A DNA stretch of 64,000 nt from Butyriboletus loyo (taxonomy: Eukaryota; Basidiomycota; Agaricomycetes; Boletales; Boletaceae). A model generated the notes under the pieces. The model ran no database searches. It worked only from the letters and a program-made list of their open reading frames with translations, and was not told the DNA's origin. The translations under genes and the position numbers were made by a program. The DNA is taken from contig JBBPSI010000001.1 in NCBI GenBank assembly GCA_038093515.1, positions 744,001 through 808,000 on the forward strand. Direction: 5' to 3'. Shown piece after piece: positions 19,805 through 30,497 of the stretch (positions are counted from its first letter, which is position 1; the number at the start of each line of letters is the position of its first letter).

Positions 19805-22800
19805 TCAATCGATCAATGTCCATTTAGAATTCTTTCTTGTGCTCAAATACACTTCCCCACCTAAGGAACGATCCGTCCATGCTGATGCCTGTGTGGGGAC
19901 CAAGTTTGTCGCCTGATCAACCACCCGACGCTGATCATCAGACTCGAGCCACAGTTAACAGTGAGTGACCCACAAGATATCGTTGACGGGGTACAAAAAG
20001 ACTTTGAGTGCAATCCTCGAACGCAGATACCCCGGGAACATCCCACACAGTCACTTGCGCCGTTCGCTCCGATGGATACTTACACGTTCGAGTATCACTG
20101 ACGACAATCACACAGAAAGTCTTTACGTTGCGTGATGGACAGAGTGACTGACATTGTATCAGCGTCCGACAGAGTTCCGACAACCGAGATCTCATACCTC
20201 GAGTTCTTCTTCAATTTCCTTCGAAACGTCGTCCTGTTCCCGGACAGTCTTTTCTCGGATATGTCGGGCCAACCAACCAGCATCTTCATGACTGATGGAC
20301 GATACAATGCTCTTGGCTGCCTCGGCATCTTCCTGCAACGTGTCGTATATATTATAAATTTTGTCGGGTGGTCCATCTGTTTGACTATTAATGTCTATCG
20401 CTTGTGTAACAATATATTGCTTCACCGTCATGCCTGGGTCTGAATATGGAACCTGCACGCTGCTCAAGGCGCTCTGCATAGTCGACCAGCCTGGACCTAC
20501 GTTTTTCGTATTCAGACCATAGCCTTGATGCATGCGACTCTCGCTTCATCTGCGAGGAGTGAATAAACAAGTCAATGGAAATTCTACTTGCCACACCTTC
20601 CATTGCGTGCACAGCTTCAACTCTTCTTTTGCGTCGTGCGGTCCTTCCCTTTGTTTTCGACCATCGTTGTCCTCGACGAATTCTATATACGCAACAGGGT
20701 ATGCCTATCCAAATGTCAGGATCCGACACCTGGAGTTATACATGGTCATACCTTCACTACTGTGAGCATCATAACGGCGACATTGCCTCCATCCGCTGTC
20801 AAGCTGTTTAGTGTTGCAATGAACGGTCCACGTTGAAAACCAAGCTTGGCATGCCACGGCGCCATATGGGTTGAATTCCCGGTCAACAAGAGAACATTGG
20901 AGTTGTAGGCCGCCAAGATTTCGGAACCTTCCTTTCGCTCCGCCGAGAGCTACAGGTAACTGAGTGCAGCAAGCATATTATTGAAGATAGCTGAACTAAC
21001 CTTTGCACCCGCTACAGCAATTTTCCGACCGATTTTTATTTTTCCCTTTCTTACAGCTCGCACTAGTGGGGCATCAATGTGCGCACGTAGCCTGTACCAA
21101 CCATCGGTTACTTCGAGCTCGGGATAGGTTTGAACTGGTGCAGTATCCCCTTCGGAACCGTTGGCAGGCCAAATTACGTCTGAGATGCAAAGCACCATCG
21201 GTGATTCAGCCGATGCATCCCTGGTTGTTATCAACCGTAATGGTGGACGGGAGGAGCCGTTCAAGTCCCGCTCGTATCTGACAGCATATTTGAGCTGCAA
21301 GGTTCAAGTCGTCCGGATCAGTCTGCTGACCTGTACATCAACTGATGAATAACTTCTGGCCAACACCAACGCTTCCTGAAAGGGTCATTCTCGCTCATAG
21401 GATCGAGAGCAACCATACCAGCCAGTTTCCAAAGGACTAGTGGCCAGTGATTGTCAACCCACGCTTGTGTAGCAAGTGTGCAACCCTTTGCGTGGAGGTC
21501 TTCTAGCACGTCCGTACGGCCTAAGGCAAGAGACGAGCACGAATCAGGTGCACTTGGAAGCGAGCGTGAATGGATAGTGAAAGCGTAGAAAGGGGCTGTC
21601 CGAGGGTTCACTTGACCGAGTTCCTTGACATTTCTGGGACAGGCTATCAGGATGGATCGAACGGTCGAAGGGGTAAAAAACCGAACATTCCCATATCCTC
21701 AAGTTGTTTAGCACTGTAAGCTTGTGGCCGCAAGCCAGAAGTGGCGAGTGTTCGTCTGCCAGGAGGAGAAGCTGACATACAAAGTTGAGTTCCAGGGAGG
21801 GAAATAAAGAATCCATAACTTGTGCTCACTAAGATCGAAGATCTTCCCGTCATTGTTCCGCTTGCTTGGCCGGGGTGACGACACTGAAGGTGGATATATG
21901 CGGTTCACAACTGTCCTAGGATTAGAGGGGGTTGGTGGACGCTTCCGATTTTCGACTAGGAATGCTCTTGGAGTGTCGGATTTCACGACACCTTTGAACG
22001 GCGTCACAAATTTCGGTCTCGCCGTGGTACTCCCGTGTCTAGGAGTAAAGCCCAACGGATGTTGGGTTGCGACATGGTTCGCGACCAAAGATGGACGTAG
22101 TGGTGATACAGGCATAGCGGTCTGAGAGGGGGTGGAAGCAGAGAAATGATAACCGCGTAGAGGTGAACTGATGCTCGGAGTAGATACTTGTCGATGCGAC
22201 TGCATAGAAAGCGTGGCAGAAACCAAGGGAGACTTGAAAGGTTTGGTTTGCCGTTTGTTGCATATGCCCTGCAACGAGCTGTGTGACAGCCCTACATAGG
22301 AAGCAGGTGTGGGTGTCTCAGGTGCTTGGATAGAGGGGAATGTATTTCTTGCAGAGGAGAATGTTGCACGTGGAGGAGACACTGGCTGGGTGGAGTGGGG
22401 AGAATCGAGCTCCTGGTGTATCAGAACTCGGTCGGGAATGTGGGATTCATCCTGCCACTTCTTCATTCTCTCTTCGGCCTCCTGCTGGGCTGCGGCGGAT
22501 GGGACGAAGAGTGATTTCGCGTTTTCACCATTGATAGACGGTCTTTGGAAGCCAGGCATTGCTTTCGTAGCGGTTCTGAACCCAACGAAAGAATTGGACG
22601 AATCCGAGTTGAACCACGCGGTATAGTCGACCTCTGGAGGCGCTCCGTCTGAGGACTCATTTTCAAGCCGGGAAGACCCGATCGTCGTGTTGATCGCGGA
22701 GGCACTCACGAATGATGCGTGTATGCGCTCCGTTTGTGGGATATCGATGGGTGCACATGGGTTATCTGAACGAAACGGGTTCTCGTCATCCTCCGCAGGC

Positions 22801-23064
22801 AAGTCATGGGTCACGCTACGAGCTGTGCAGGAGGGCTGCCTGAGACGGCTTGGGTCGGCAAAGGATTGGGATAGCTGGGCGTCTAAGCAATCAAAAGCGT
22901 TGATGTCGTCTTGGCTCAGCTCTCCGACCTGATCGTCGAAGGTGGGGGAGGAGAGACGCATTCGCTTCCTGGAGGGTGAGTGCGAATCTGAAGTGGGTGG
23001 TCGGACGCGGGACGATCTGTGTTGAAAAGAAAGACGCACCTGAACGAGGGGTGCGGACGTGCAT
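19805..23064 (-). CDS. BRH2: BRCA2/Brh2-like recombination mediator
   Basis: Loads Rad51 on single-stranded DNA during homologous recombination. The ATG at 23064 opens a 25-nt exon (MHVRTPRS) spliced to 22987; the frame further upstream has no ATG. The N-terminal third is disordered, with one BRC-like motif (FRTA ... AKSLF, about 22590-22510) for Rad51 contact. The DNA-binding region follows: the helical domain with QAWVDNHWPLVLWKLAGMV (about 21460), and OB1 with ELEVTDGWYRLRAHIDAPLVRAV and GRKIAVAGAKV. A tower-like helix follows (SEYEKRRSRLVDYAERLEQRAG), then a C-terminal OB segment with SERTAQVTVWDVPG and QRYL spliced to ATNLVPTQ, ending KNSKWTLID. Splicing around 21600-21680 could not be closed unambiguously. 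Confidence 0.83.
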
Positions 23065-23119
23065 GACGGCGGGGGGGACGCGTTTGTGGCCGAGTCAGAC
23101 TGAGCGCGACGCGGGCTGG

Positions 23120-23127
23120 TCACGTGA
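23120..23127. promoter_or_regulatory. TCACGTGA palindrome, BRH2/taxilin divergent promoter
   Basis: TCACGTGA, 56 bp upstream of the BRH2 start and 128 bp upstream of the taxilin start. CACGTG is the core recognised by bHLH factors such as Cbf1 in fungi. Function is inferred from recurrence and position. Confidence 0.4.
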
Positions 23128-23255
23128 GAGTATATTGGAGGAGAGTGCTATCGCGTCGTCTGTAAAACATTCACCGACTCCGACTCGGTCTTAGTGTTCC
23201 CTGCATTCCTCGCCGACCGCACAGGTCCCCCGTCCCCCCTCTGGCAGTTCTTCCC

Positions 23256-25280
23256 ATGAATGGCTCAAATACCCACTCCGCTCCTCAATCTCTCCCGTCC
23301 CCGCGTGCTCCCAAGCCCCCTCCGTCCGGCCCCGCTCCTCCCGCCCCGCTCGTCACCCCTCCCGCACCCCCAAATCACCCCTCTTCTGCAACCCGTCCCC
23401 CACTCCATTCCCCCACAGTGAACGGCACTCAGAAAGCAAAGAAGAAGAACGATGCCCCCGTCGATCCCGCCGCCATGTACGAAAGTCTCAAAAATCGCAT
23501 CGCAGCCCTCGAGGAGGAGGAGGTTCTGGAAGAGGAGGAGGAACGACAGTTTGGTCTCCCCATTCCCTTCCCTTCCTTTCCCTTCCTCTCATCTTCCCGT
23601 AGCCGAGGAGGCCGTCAAGTCCGTCAAAGGTATGGGAGAGAACGCTATCCACGCCAAATACATTGAATTAGTATGTCGTTCGTGATGAACGCACGGTCCC
23701 TTCACGCATACCCCGCCGATACAGTTTGCCGAACTCAAGAGGCTCGAACGGGATCATGCAAAGGAGAAGCAAAAGCTTGTCAAAGACAAGGATGCGGGTT
23801 TGTCCCACACCTCTCTGCTGTCCTTGCATACCTCTCACACCGATACTGAAAGCCAAGGGTCAGCTAACAAAGGCAAATCAGACGAAAGCAAAAATGGAGA
23901 ACCTGGCCCGAGAACTGCAAAAGGTGCCCCGTTACAATGCCTTCTAGGAGTTTGCTAACAATCTCTGCAGGATAACAAGCGACTGCGGGTGCGCACCAAT
24001 TACTGAAACTATTTCCGGATAGCTAACAATCACCTAGGAAGACAGTAAACGCTTAGCACAGTGTGTAGAAGAAGCGCAGGAAGAGGCACGTAGGACCCTC
24101 CCCAGCCTGTCTCCTCACTTGACATCCCGTAGATCGTGCAAATGAAAAATGACATGGCTAAACGAATGGACAAGGCAAAAATGCTAGACATGAAATATCG
24201 CGAAATGCCAGACATAATAGTCAAGGTCGTTTGCCGTTATCGTGCAGAGCTTTTCTTCAAAATTTCACGCAAAACCAAGTTTTCCAGACTTTTCAATGCC
24301 TGGACAGATAGAATGGATGGGACGTCCGCAAAAAAGGGCGACGGCAAAGCAGCCACAGGTACTGGGGCTCATTTCAACGGATCTGCGAAATCGGAAGTTG
24401 CAAGCACACACGCCTGGAACTCCACCAGTACATCATCCGTGCAGTTTATATTCTCCCATAATGGGCGGACGCTGGACGCAGACCATACGCCAGAGGAACA
24501 AGGGATGGAAGACGGCGACGAGATTCTTGCTGTGGAACTTATGGACCTTACCGAGGGTTCCGGGCTAGATACTTGGGTGAGTTGACAAGGAAAATACAGA
24601 GTTCGATATTTCATGCGGCTTGTTAGGAAGAGCTGCCTGAACACCGACGCCAGAAACTAAGGAAGAACTGGACAGACGACCCTGTCGAGTATGTTATGAA
24701 ATGATCTTTTCTCGGTAGCTGTTTTTTTAACATCTGCATAGAGCCAAACGCTCGCTGGAAGAAATTTTCGACACCGTGTACGTCTTTGTACGTCACCATC
24801 GCGATTGTCTTACAGTAGTTGGATAGCGTGCGGGAACGCCTGAGAGAAGTCCTTCGCCAATACGAGCTTCGGGAACGACATTTCGAGTGTGTAGTTCGAT
24901 CGAAAGAACTGGAAGTATTGCTTTCCCGCGCACGAGCCGCAGAACAAAAGCAACTTGCAGATGGTGAAAAAAGTCGAGCTGACAAGACGGACGAAGAGGT
25001 TGGTTACTGTGTTTTATCATGCTTTGTTCCTTTAATCTAACAGACTAAGGCTCGACGTCTTCGGAAGGAGCTCGAGGAGGCGCGGAATAACCAAACGATG
25101 CTCATTGACAAGCTCATTACATGTTGTAAGGAGGTGAGCATGACTTTGTCACTCAGATTCATGCTTGTGTTGATGGACGACCAGCCGAACGCGGAGCGTA
25201 CACAGCGCCTGTTTGCGTCACTTCGAGAAGAGCTTGAGAAGCGAGGTAAGGTGTCGGACAGTGGCGGCGTAGGCAGTTGA
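23256..25280 (+). CDS. Taxilin-family coiled-coil protein with embedded SUMO-like domain
   Basis: N-terminus is Pro-rich (23256-23430). Taxilin-type coiled coil follows: GMGENAIHAKYIEL, FAELKRLERDHAKEKQKL, KMENLARELQKDNKRLREDSKRL. A SUMO-like fold is then encoded at about 24199-24560: IIVKVVCRYRAELFFKISRK, LFNAWTDRMD, a loop of about 40 residues, then VQFIFSHNGRTLDADHTPEE and GMEDGDEILAVEL. No C-terminal di-glycine follows, so it is not a conjugatable modifier. The taxilin coil resumes from about 24832: RERLREVLRQYELRERHFE, SKELEVLLSRARAAEQKQL, and MLIDKLITCCKE ending PNAERTQRLFASLREELEKRG. The downstream splices (TW-EELPE, VE-AKRS, DTV-VRERL) are in frame, so the SUMO-like part is fused to the taxilin C-terminus. 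The upstream join uses a GC-AG intron (24086-24132). Confidence 0.8.
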
Positions 25281-25445
25281 ATGTACACGAGCGGGTGCAT
25301 GCAATACATGTTAGACAAACAATTTGAGTGTACAACAATACGTGTGGATTGAGATTGGAAAAATGATGGAGCCAAACGACAGAGAATAGCGTACAGGTAT
25401 GGGATGACAGAGGGGAAGAATTCGACAAGTCCATGGACAAATGTT

Positions 25446-26987
25446 TTACAGCAAAGCGTCCAATTCCTCGAGATTCACAATGTAGCCAGACTTGGTGAAG
25501 GTCTTGCCCTTGACATACTCCAATCCTTCTCCTGCATAGGTGACAAGTGGCGAAAGTTCAATCTCGACACCTTCCTTCAAACGGGCACCAGAGTTTTCCA
25601 AGAATCGCCGGTGCTGATCTAAAAGATCGCGGCGACTGGTATCTGGATCGTCTGACCCAGTACCTGGCGCATTCTTCAGGGGACTGAACTCCTCCTTCCG
25701 AGCGACCTCAAGAACGGCGAAGTTCTTGGTGAACGGAAAAACGTCGAATACAAACAACTCGAGCTTCATGCCATTTGGCTTGCTAGGTTTGACGATTTCT
25801 CCGGTTTGCAAGTCAATGGTTGGGATCTTCTTGCGTGCAATGTGATAAGCGAGCTCGTTCTCGAAAGATTCAACGGACTGAAGGAAAGCGGTGGTGTAAA
25901 AGTGATTGGCGATGTTGCCGGCGTTGAACATGAGTTCCCTTGTCTTTGGATTCCGGAGCTCAGCTTGCTCCTTGGTGATTTCTGAGTATTCTACGACGCT
26001 GAACTTGTCTCCCCGGCGAGCAACGACGCCGACCGACTCTGTCGGTGATGTCTTTGGCACCACCTTGGCGGCGCAATCGGCCTGTCTGGCTATGCAATAG
26101 CCAAGGAAGACGGGATCGGCAACCTTGACGAGACAGTTGTCGACACAGTAGGCATGAACGTATTGGATGCCGCGATTGATCAGATCAGAAAGGACCGTAC
26201 GCGACTTGTCGGACGGGGACAATGGAGCGCGAGTGGCCGCGTAGAGACCACCATTGCCGTCGGGAGCGACAGCGATGCGAGAGGGGGTCTCGAGCATGAT
26301 TTTACCCTCCATGGTGAGGCAGGGCAGGGTACCTGAAAAGCGGGAAAGATCAGCAACACCGTGAGATATATACGATCAAGACCTGTTACCTTGTTCAAAA
26401 ATGATGACGTTGTTTGCATGGAGGCCAAAGTAGTTGTTGGTAGCGAAGAAGGATTCCGTCTCGTGGCGAGTTGGACCGCTGGTCATCACATACCAGGGGA
26501 CCACGACGGAACCCTTGCGCTTTCCGAATTTGGCCTCGGCGATGGTCTGAAGGCGAGCGATGCGCTCAGCTTGGTACTGGAAAAGAGATTTGTGAGAGAT
26601 GAGGCCGATGTCGTAACAGCCTTTAGGAGCAGAGCTGCCGAGTCTCGTGCCCTGGCCACCAGCCATCAAAAGGACGCCAACTTGACCATCCGCAGCGGCC
26701 TGGAGACCGATTTTGCTCCATTCCTGAGCTTTGGAAGGGTTGGTGCACACGGACTCGCATGCTCCAACGGGGAGGGGCTCGATGGAATCGGGAACGTGGT
26801 GAGGATCGGTAGCATTGCTTTCGGAGGAAGTGGCCTTTTCATAAACTCTGTTTACCCGCTCGACGTCGATGCTCTCGAGCTGGCGGGTGAGGGCAGTACG
26901 CTCTGGGTCTGTAAGCTTTGACCAGAAGGTGAAGAGATGGTCCTGGCCAGCAGCCTGGTATCTTTTGCGGATATCTTCGACAGCCAT
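25446..26987 (-). CDS. UAP1: UDP-N-acetylglucosamine pyrophosphorylase
   Basis: Makes UDP-GlcNAc from GlcNAc-1-phosphate and UTP, the precursor for chitin, N-glycans and GPI anchors; cytosolic. Two exons, 26987-26390 and 26332-25446, total 495 codons, 494 residues, as in yeast Qri1. The nucleotide-binding signature LLMAGGQGTRLGSSAPKG is present, followed by GCYDIGLISHKSLFQYQAERI. Substrate-side motifs are PWYVMTSGPTRHETESFF, the Y-x-H-x-Y element YVHAYCVDNCLVKVADP, and FNAGNIANHFYT. The C-terminus has KGKTFTKSGYIVNLEEL. ATG choice follows MAVEDIRKRY, the normal N-terminus. It is convergent with the taxilin gene, 165 bp apart. Confidence 0.95.
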
Positions 26988-28730
26988 TGCTCTGCGATAT
27001 GGTGTTGGAAGAAGTTGGGAAAGGGGAACCGAGCTGAGCGCAGAATTTAAACCTAGCTAATATTCCCGTTCGGTAGCAACCGAATGGAACTCTACGAATA
27101 GTGTTCTGTACAGATGTAATATCAGCGACGGTGTGCACGACACAGCACGTCGCGAATGAAAACCGGTCGCTCGATTATGTGACCGCCTCACCCAGGGTGA
27201 CGGTCTGGAAGTGTGTTTTAAAGATTACAGAACATCTGTCGGCCATTGACTACTCTACCTTGAGAGTTCTGATTGGATCGGGTACGTTTTGTGGACAAAG
27301 TTTCCCCGGGTTCGGCTATGAGATTGGGAGTGAATTGTCGGGGAGTGGTTAGGACTGGTCTAACCACTGAAGTTCATCAGTAAAACAGTTGCTGGTTTCC
27401 GATGCTAACCGAGTGTAGCCGAGTGCTACAGACTACTATAGACTGCTAACCGGTGGTTCCGACCAATAACCGTTTGTATTTGGCCAGTTTTGTATAAGTG
27501 ACTCTCGGTATCTTTCCTGCATCGAGGACTGGTGGAATCCGCCTGGGTTCTCGGCAATAATCCGGTTCTATCATGGTTGCCTTGGCACCAGGCGGCTGTC
27601 GACCACCGCCAAATCTGAACTCGTACGATGCAGAGTCTCAAGCTGCGGTACTTGACAGGGCCAAACGGGTGTTTGCCAACTCCCACGGTGGTGGGGGTTC
27701 TCTTCGAACGCCAGGCACCTGCAACGCGCATCAAGTCCGTTCAACTCAGATGCAAGTTTGTGTCATCAACTATGACGGTTCGGTTTGGTTCGAGTGCGCG
27801 GTGGATATCACATCGCATGCACCGCACTGCTGATCACGGAACGAACAGGTTCACGGATAGACAGGCGGGTCGAGAAAGGGAAGCCTCGGATGAGGCCGCC
27901 TTGGAGGAAAGTGGCTCTAATGGGATGGTGATGGGCCGCTGTAACTGTTTTGCTTCTTGGTGCCGAGAGTCAGGGCTTGCAGCTTCCGGCCAGTACAAGT
28001 CCGGTCGACCCCTCAAGAAAGCGAGGTTCTTGACCCCTCCTCATGATCAACTCATAGAATTCCGCAAAAGTAGAGTACAACGTTGCAGCGCGACTCTCCC
28101 ACAGGCCGGCTAGCAAGAATGAACTTTTTCGAATGTTCGGCTAATGGCCCTCAACTTTAAAAATTGGGGCCCGCACCCAACCCACTCGGAAAACCCACAC
28201 AGATTGGCAGCCACCATATTCTTCGTTCAAGTGTCACTATTAGCTAAAGGCATAGACTCATCCGCGGGCATGGTGCTACATCTAAATTTACATTGAATCA
28301 CTTTAGCACCGGAACCCAAACTTGGTCACACCGGCATCTCCGTAAGGGCGAATTTGACCTTCCATTGTGCCGAGAAACGGACGAGTGACGGGTTGTCAAC
28401 CGCGTTATGCATTTCCTACTTCATCGGAAGAAATCGTCGGGGGAATGAAGAAAACTATCCACGAACGTGTTGGCTTTTGCCTTGCAAGTCGTTGAGCAGC
28501 CATGTCAGAGTCGCAATGCCACGTTAATACCACTACCGGAAAAGATCATCCTCTCAGCAGCCAGCGGATGCTTCTAGTCCATCCAACTCTAACCGAGCGA
28601 TGTCGAGTTGGACCCGAACACGAACCGAACACGGCTCATTGCCGTACACATGCCCCCTTTGGAAATCTCGCAATTACCTGGCGGGAATACAGCGCTTCTG
28701 AGGTGATCATGATTCCCCGCACCTGAGGGA
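26988..28730. other. Long intergenic stretch without recognisable gene
   Basis: About 1.74 kb between the UAP1 start and the core promoter of the GH5 gene. Open frames of 86 and 161 codons at 27573-28113 have no recognisable motif, no supporting splice structure and mutually overlapping frames. Weak short direct repeats lie near 27400-27450 (CTACAGACTACTATAGACTGC). It probably holds the promoters of both flanking genes; nothing else was found. Confidence 0.5.
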
Positions 28731-28822
28731 TATAAATATAGGCACGTCAACTTATTTCCTTGCATCGTTCGACTTTCTCTCTCTCTCTCTCTCACTCACA
28801 CACTCACTTTCTAATCCGTTCA
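28731..28822 (+). promoter_or_regulatory. TATA box and CT-rich core promoter of the GH5 gene
   Basis: TATAAATA at 28731-28738 lies 92 bp before the ATG. A pyrimidine tract with a pure (TC)n run at 28776-28793 is followed by CACTCACACACTCAC. TATA plus CT block is the usual arrangement for strongly expressed fungal genes, with transcription starts in or just after the CT block. It is the clearest TATA promoter in the window. Confidence 0.65.
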
Positions 28823-30398
28823 ATGCAGAGACTACTTACCTCCACCCTTCTCGGGTTCTCCCTCGTAAACTCTGTCTTTTCCTTCACGCCTGGCTTCCCT
28901 TATGGATCCGAAAAAGTCCGCGGTGTCAGCCTCGGTGGGTGGCTCGTGTTGGAGGTGTGTACGCAATCATGCAGATATATTTCCTTTAATGACATACTCG
29001 CCCCAAGCCGTGGATTACTCCCAGCATCTTTGACAACACTGGAAACGGTGCCATCGTTGACGAATGGACGTTCGGTCAATATCAGGATTACGGCACCGCG
29101 CTCAGTGTTCTCCAGAACCACTGGAACACCTGGATCACCGAAAGCGACTTTGCTGCCATTGCTGCTGCAGGGTATGGAACTACATCAGGTCCTACCGCTA
29201 CTATTAACGGGGCTGATCGTTCTCAGATTGAATCACGTACGCCTTCCAATCGGCTACTGGGCATTTGAAGTTGGTTCTGGGGAACCGTTCATCCAAGGGC
29301 AGTTACCCTACCTACAGCAAGCAATACAATGGGCCGGAAACTATGGATTAAAGCTCATCATCGATCTTCATGGCGCCCCGGGGAGCCAGAACGGGTTTGT
29401 GCACCATATCGTCCATCTTACTTCATACCTCATCATCTTCCTCACAGATACGATAACTCTGGCCACAGAATGTCATACCCCACTTGGCAATCAAACCAAA
29501 CTAATATCGATCGGACTAACCAAGTCATCAAAACGATTGCCTCCATGGTTGCTAACCAGCCAAACATTGTGCCCATCATCGCACCCCTGAATGAGTGAGT
29601 TTTCCCCGTGCAGGACTGCAAGGAGTTACCCATAATTTGATGCCAGGCCTGCCGGATATGATGGCTCTGCCGTTCTCGATGCTGTAACGCAGTATTGGTA
29701 CGATTCCTATGGGAACATAAGGTGATTCCAACATCCCGATGTACATGTCACGTCGGCGTTTATCTGGTTCCACAGATACCCGTATGGCACCAGCCAGACA
29801 AGCAACACGGTTGAGCTCATCCACGATGCATTCCAGCCGCTCAGCTACTGGGCTGGATTCGAAACCGGCACAAACTTCCAGGGAGTAGCTATGGATACCC
29901 ATATTTATCAAGTATTCACCGAGGCTGTGAGTATGCATAAGCTCTTCTGCCTTGTATTGCCTAACAGAAGGCTATTAGGATATCGAGTTGAGCAACCAGG
30001 GGCACATCAACGCTGCTTGTCAAAGTCAGACCACTCTCGCCAACTTTGATCTTTGGCTTCTCGTGGGTGAATGGTCACCCGCTATGACTGACTGTGCTAC
30101 ATACATAAACGGACGTGGCCTCGGCTCACGCTATGATGGCACCTACCCCGGCTCTACGGCGGTCGGAAGTTGCGCTGGCCTGACTGGCAGTGGATCCACC
30201 TTCAGTTCGACTTTCAAGACGTTCCTCCGCCAGATGTGGGAAGCACAGGTTATTTCATACGAGAAGGTCACCGACGGCTGGTTGCAGTGGACATGGAAGA
30301 CGGAAAGTGCTGATGAATGGTCGTACCAGGCTGGACTCAATTACGGATGGATACCCCAGAACCCTACTAATTACGAGTACCCGACGATTTGTGGATGA
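28823..30398 (+). CDS. EXG1: Secreted exo-beta-1,3-glucanase, glycoside hydrolase family 5
   Basis: Cell-wall beta-1,3-glucan hydrolase. Signal peptide [20 protein letters not shown] precedes [24 protein letters not shown], the classic mature N-terminus. Multiple introns. Family elements are [34 protein letters not shown] joined to [13 protein letters not shown], and [16 protein letters not shown]. The acid/base glutamate lies in APLNEP and the nucleophile in LLVGEWSPA. The end is NYEYPTICG, so there is no GPI or membrane anchor. This is subfamily GH5_9 (yeast Exg1, which remodels the wall during growth). Regulation by a TATA/CT promoter fits strong or stage-specific expression. Convergent with the MPP-alpha gene, 99 bp apart. 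Confidence 0.92.
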
Positions 30399-30497
30399 TT
30401 TTGTGTTTTACAACTTCACACGGTGGACGTAATTTGGAAATGAGTGCATTTCAAGTGATGAATGTGATCTAGTTGCGAACTCGAGGCCGCGTTGAAC

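Noticed and set aside
23124..23180. Upstream extension of the BRH2 frame to GTG at 23123
   Set aside because: No ATG in that frame; splicing from the ATG at 23064 gives a clean start and a normal 52-nt intron.
27573..28113. Two open frames (86 and 161 codons) in the gene-poor stretch
   Set aside because: Overlap each other in different frames, have no recognisable motif, and are not extended by plausible splices.
28776..28793. (TC)n microsatellite as an independent repeat feature
   Set aside because: Better explained as the CT block of the GH5 promoter; no copies elsewhere were noted.
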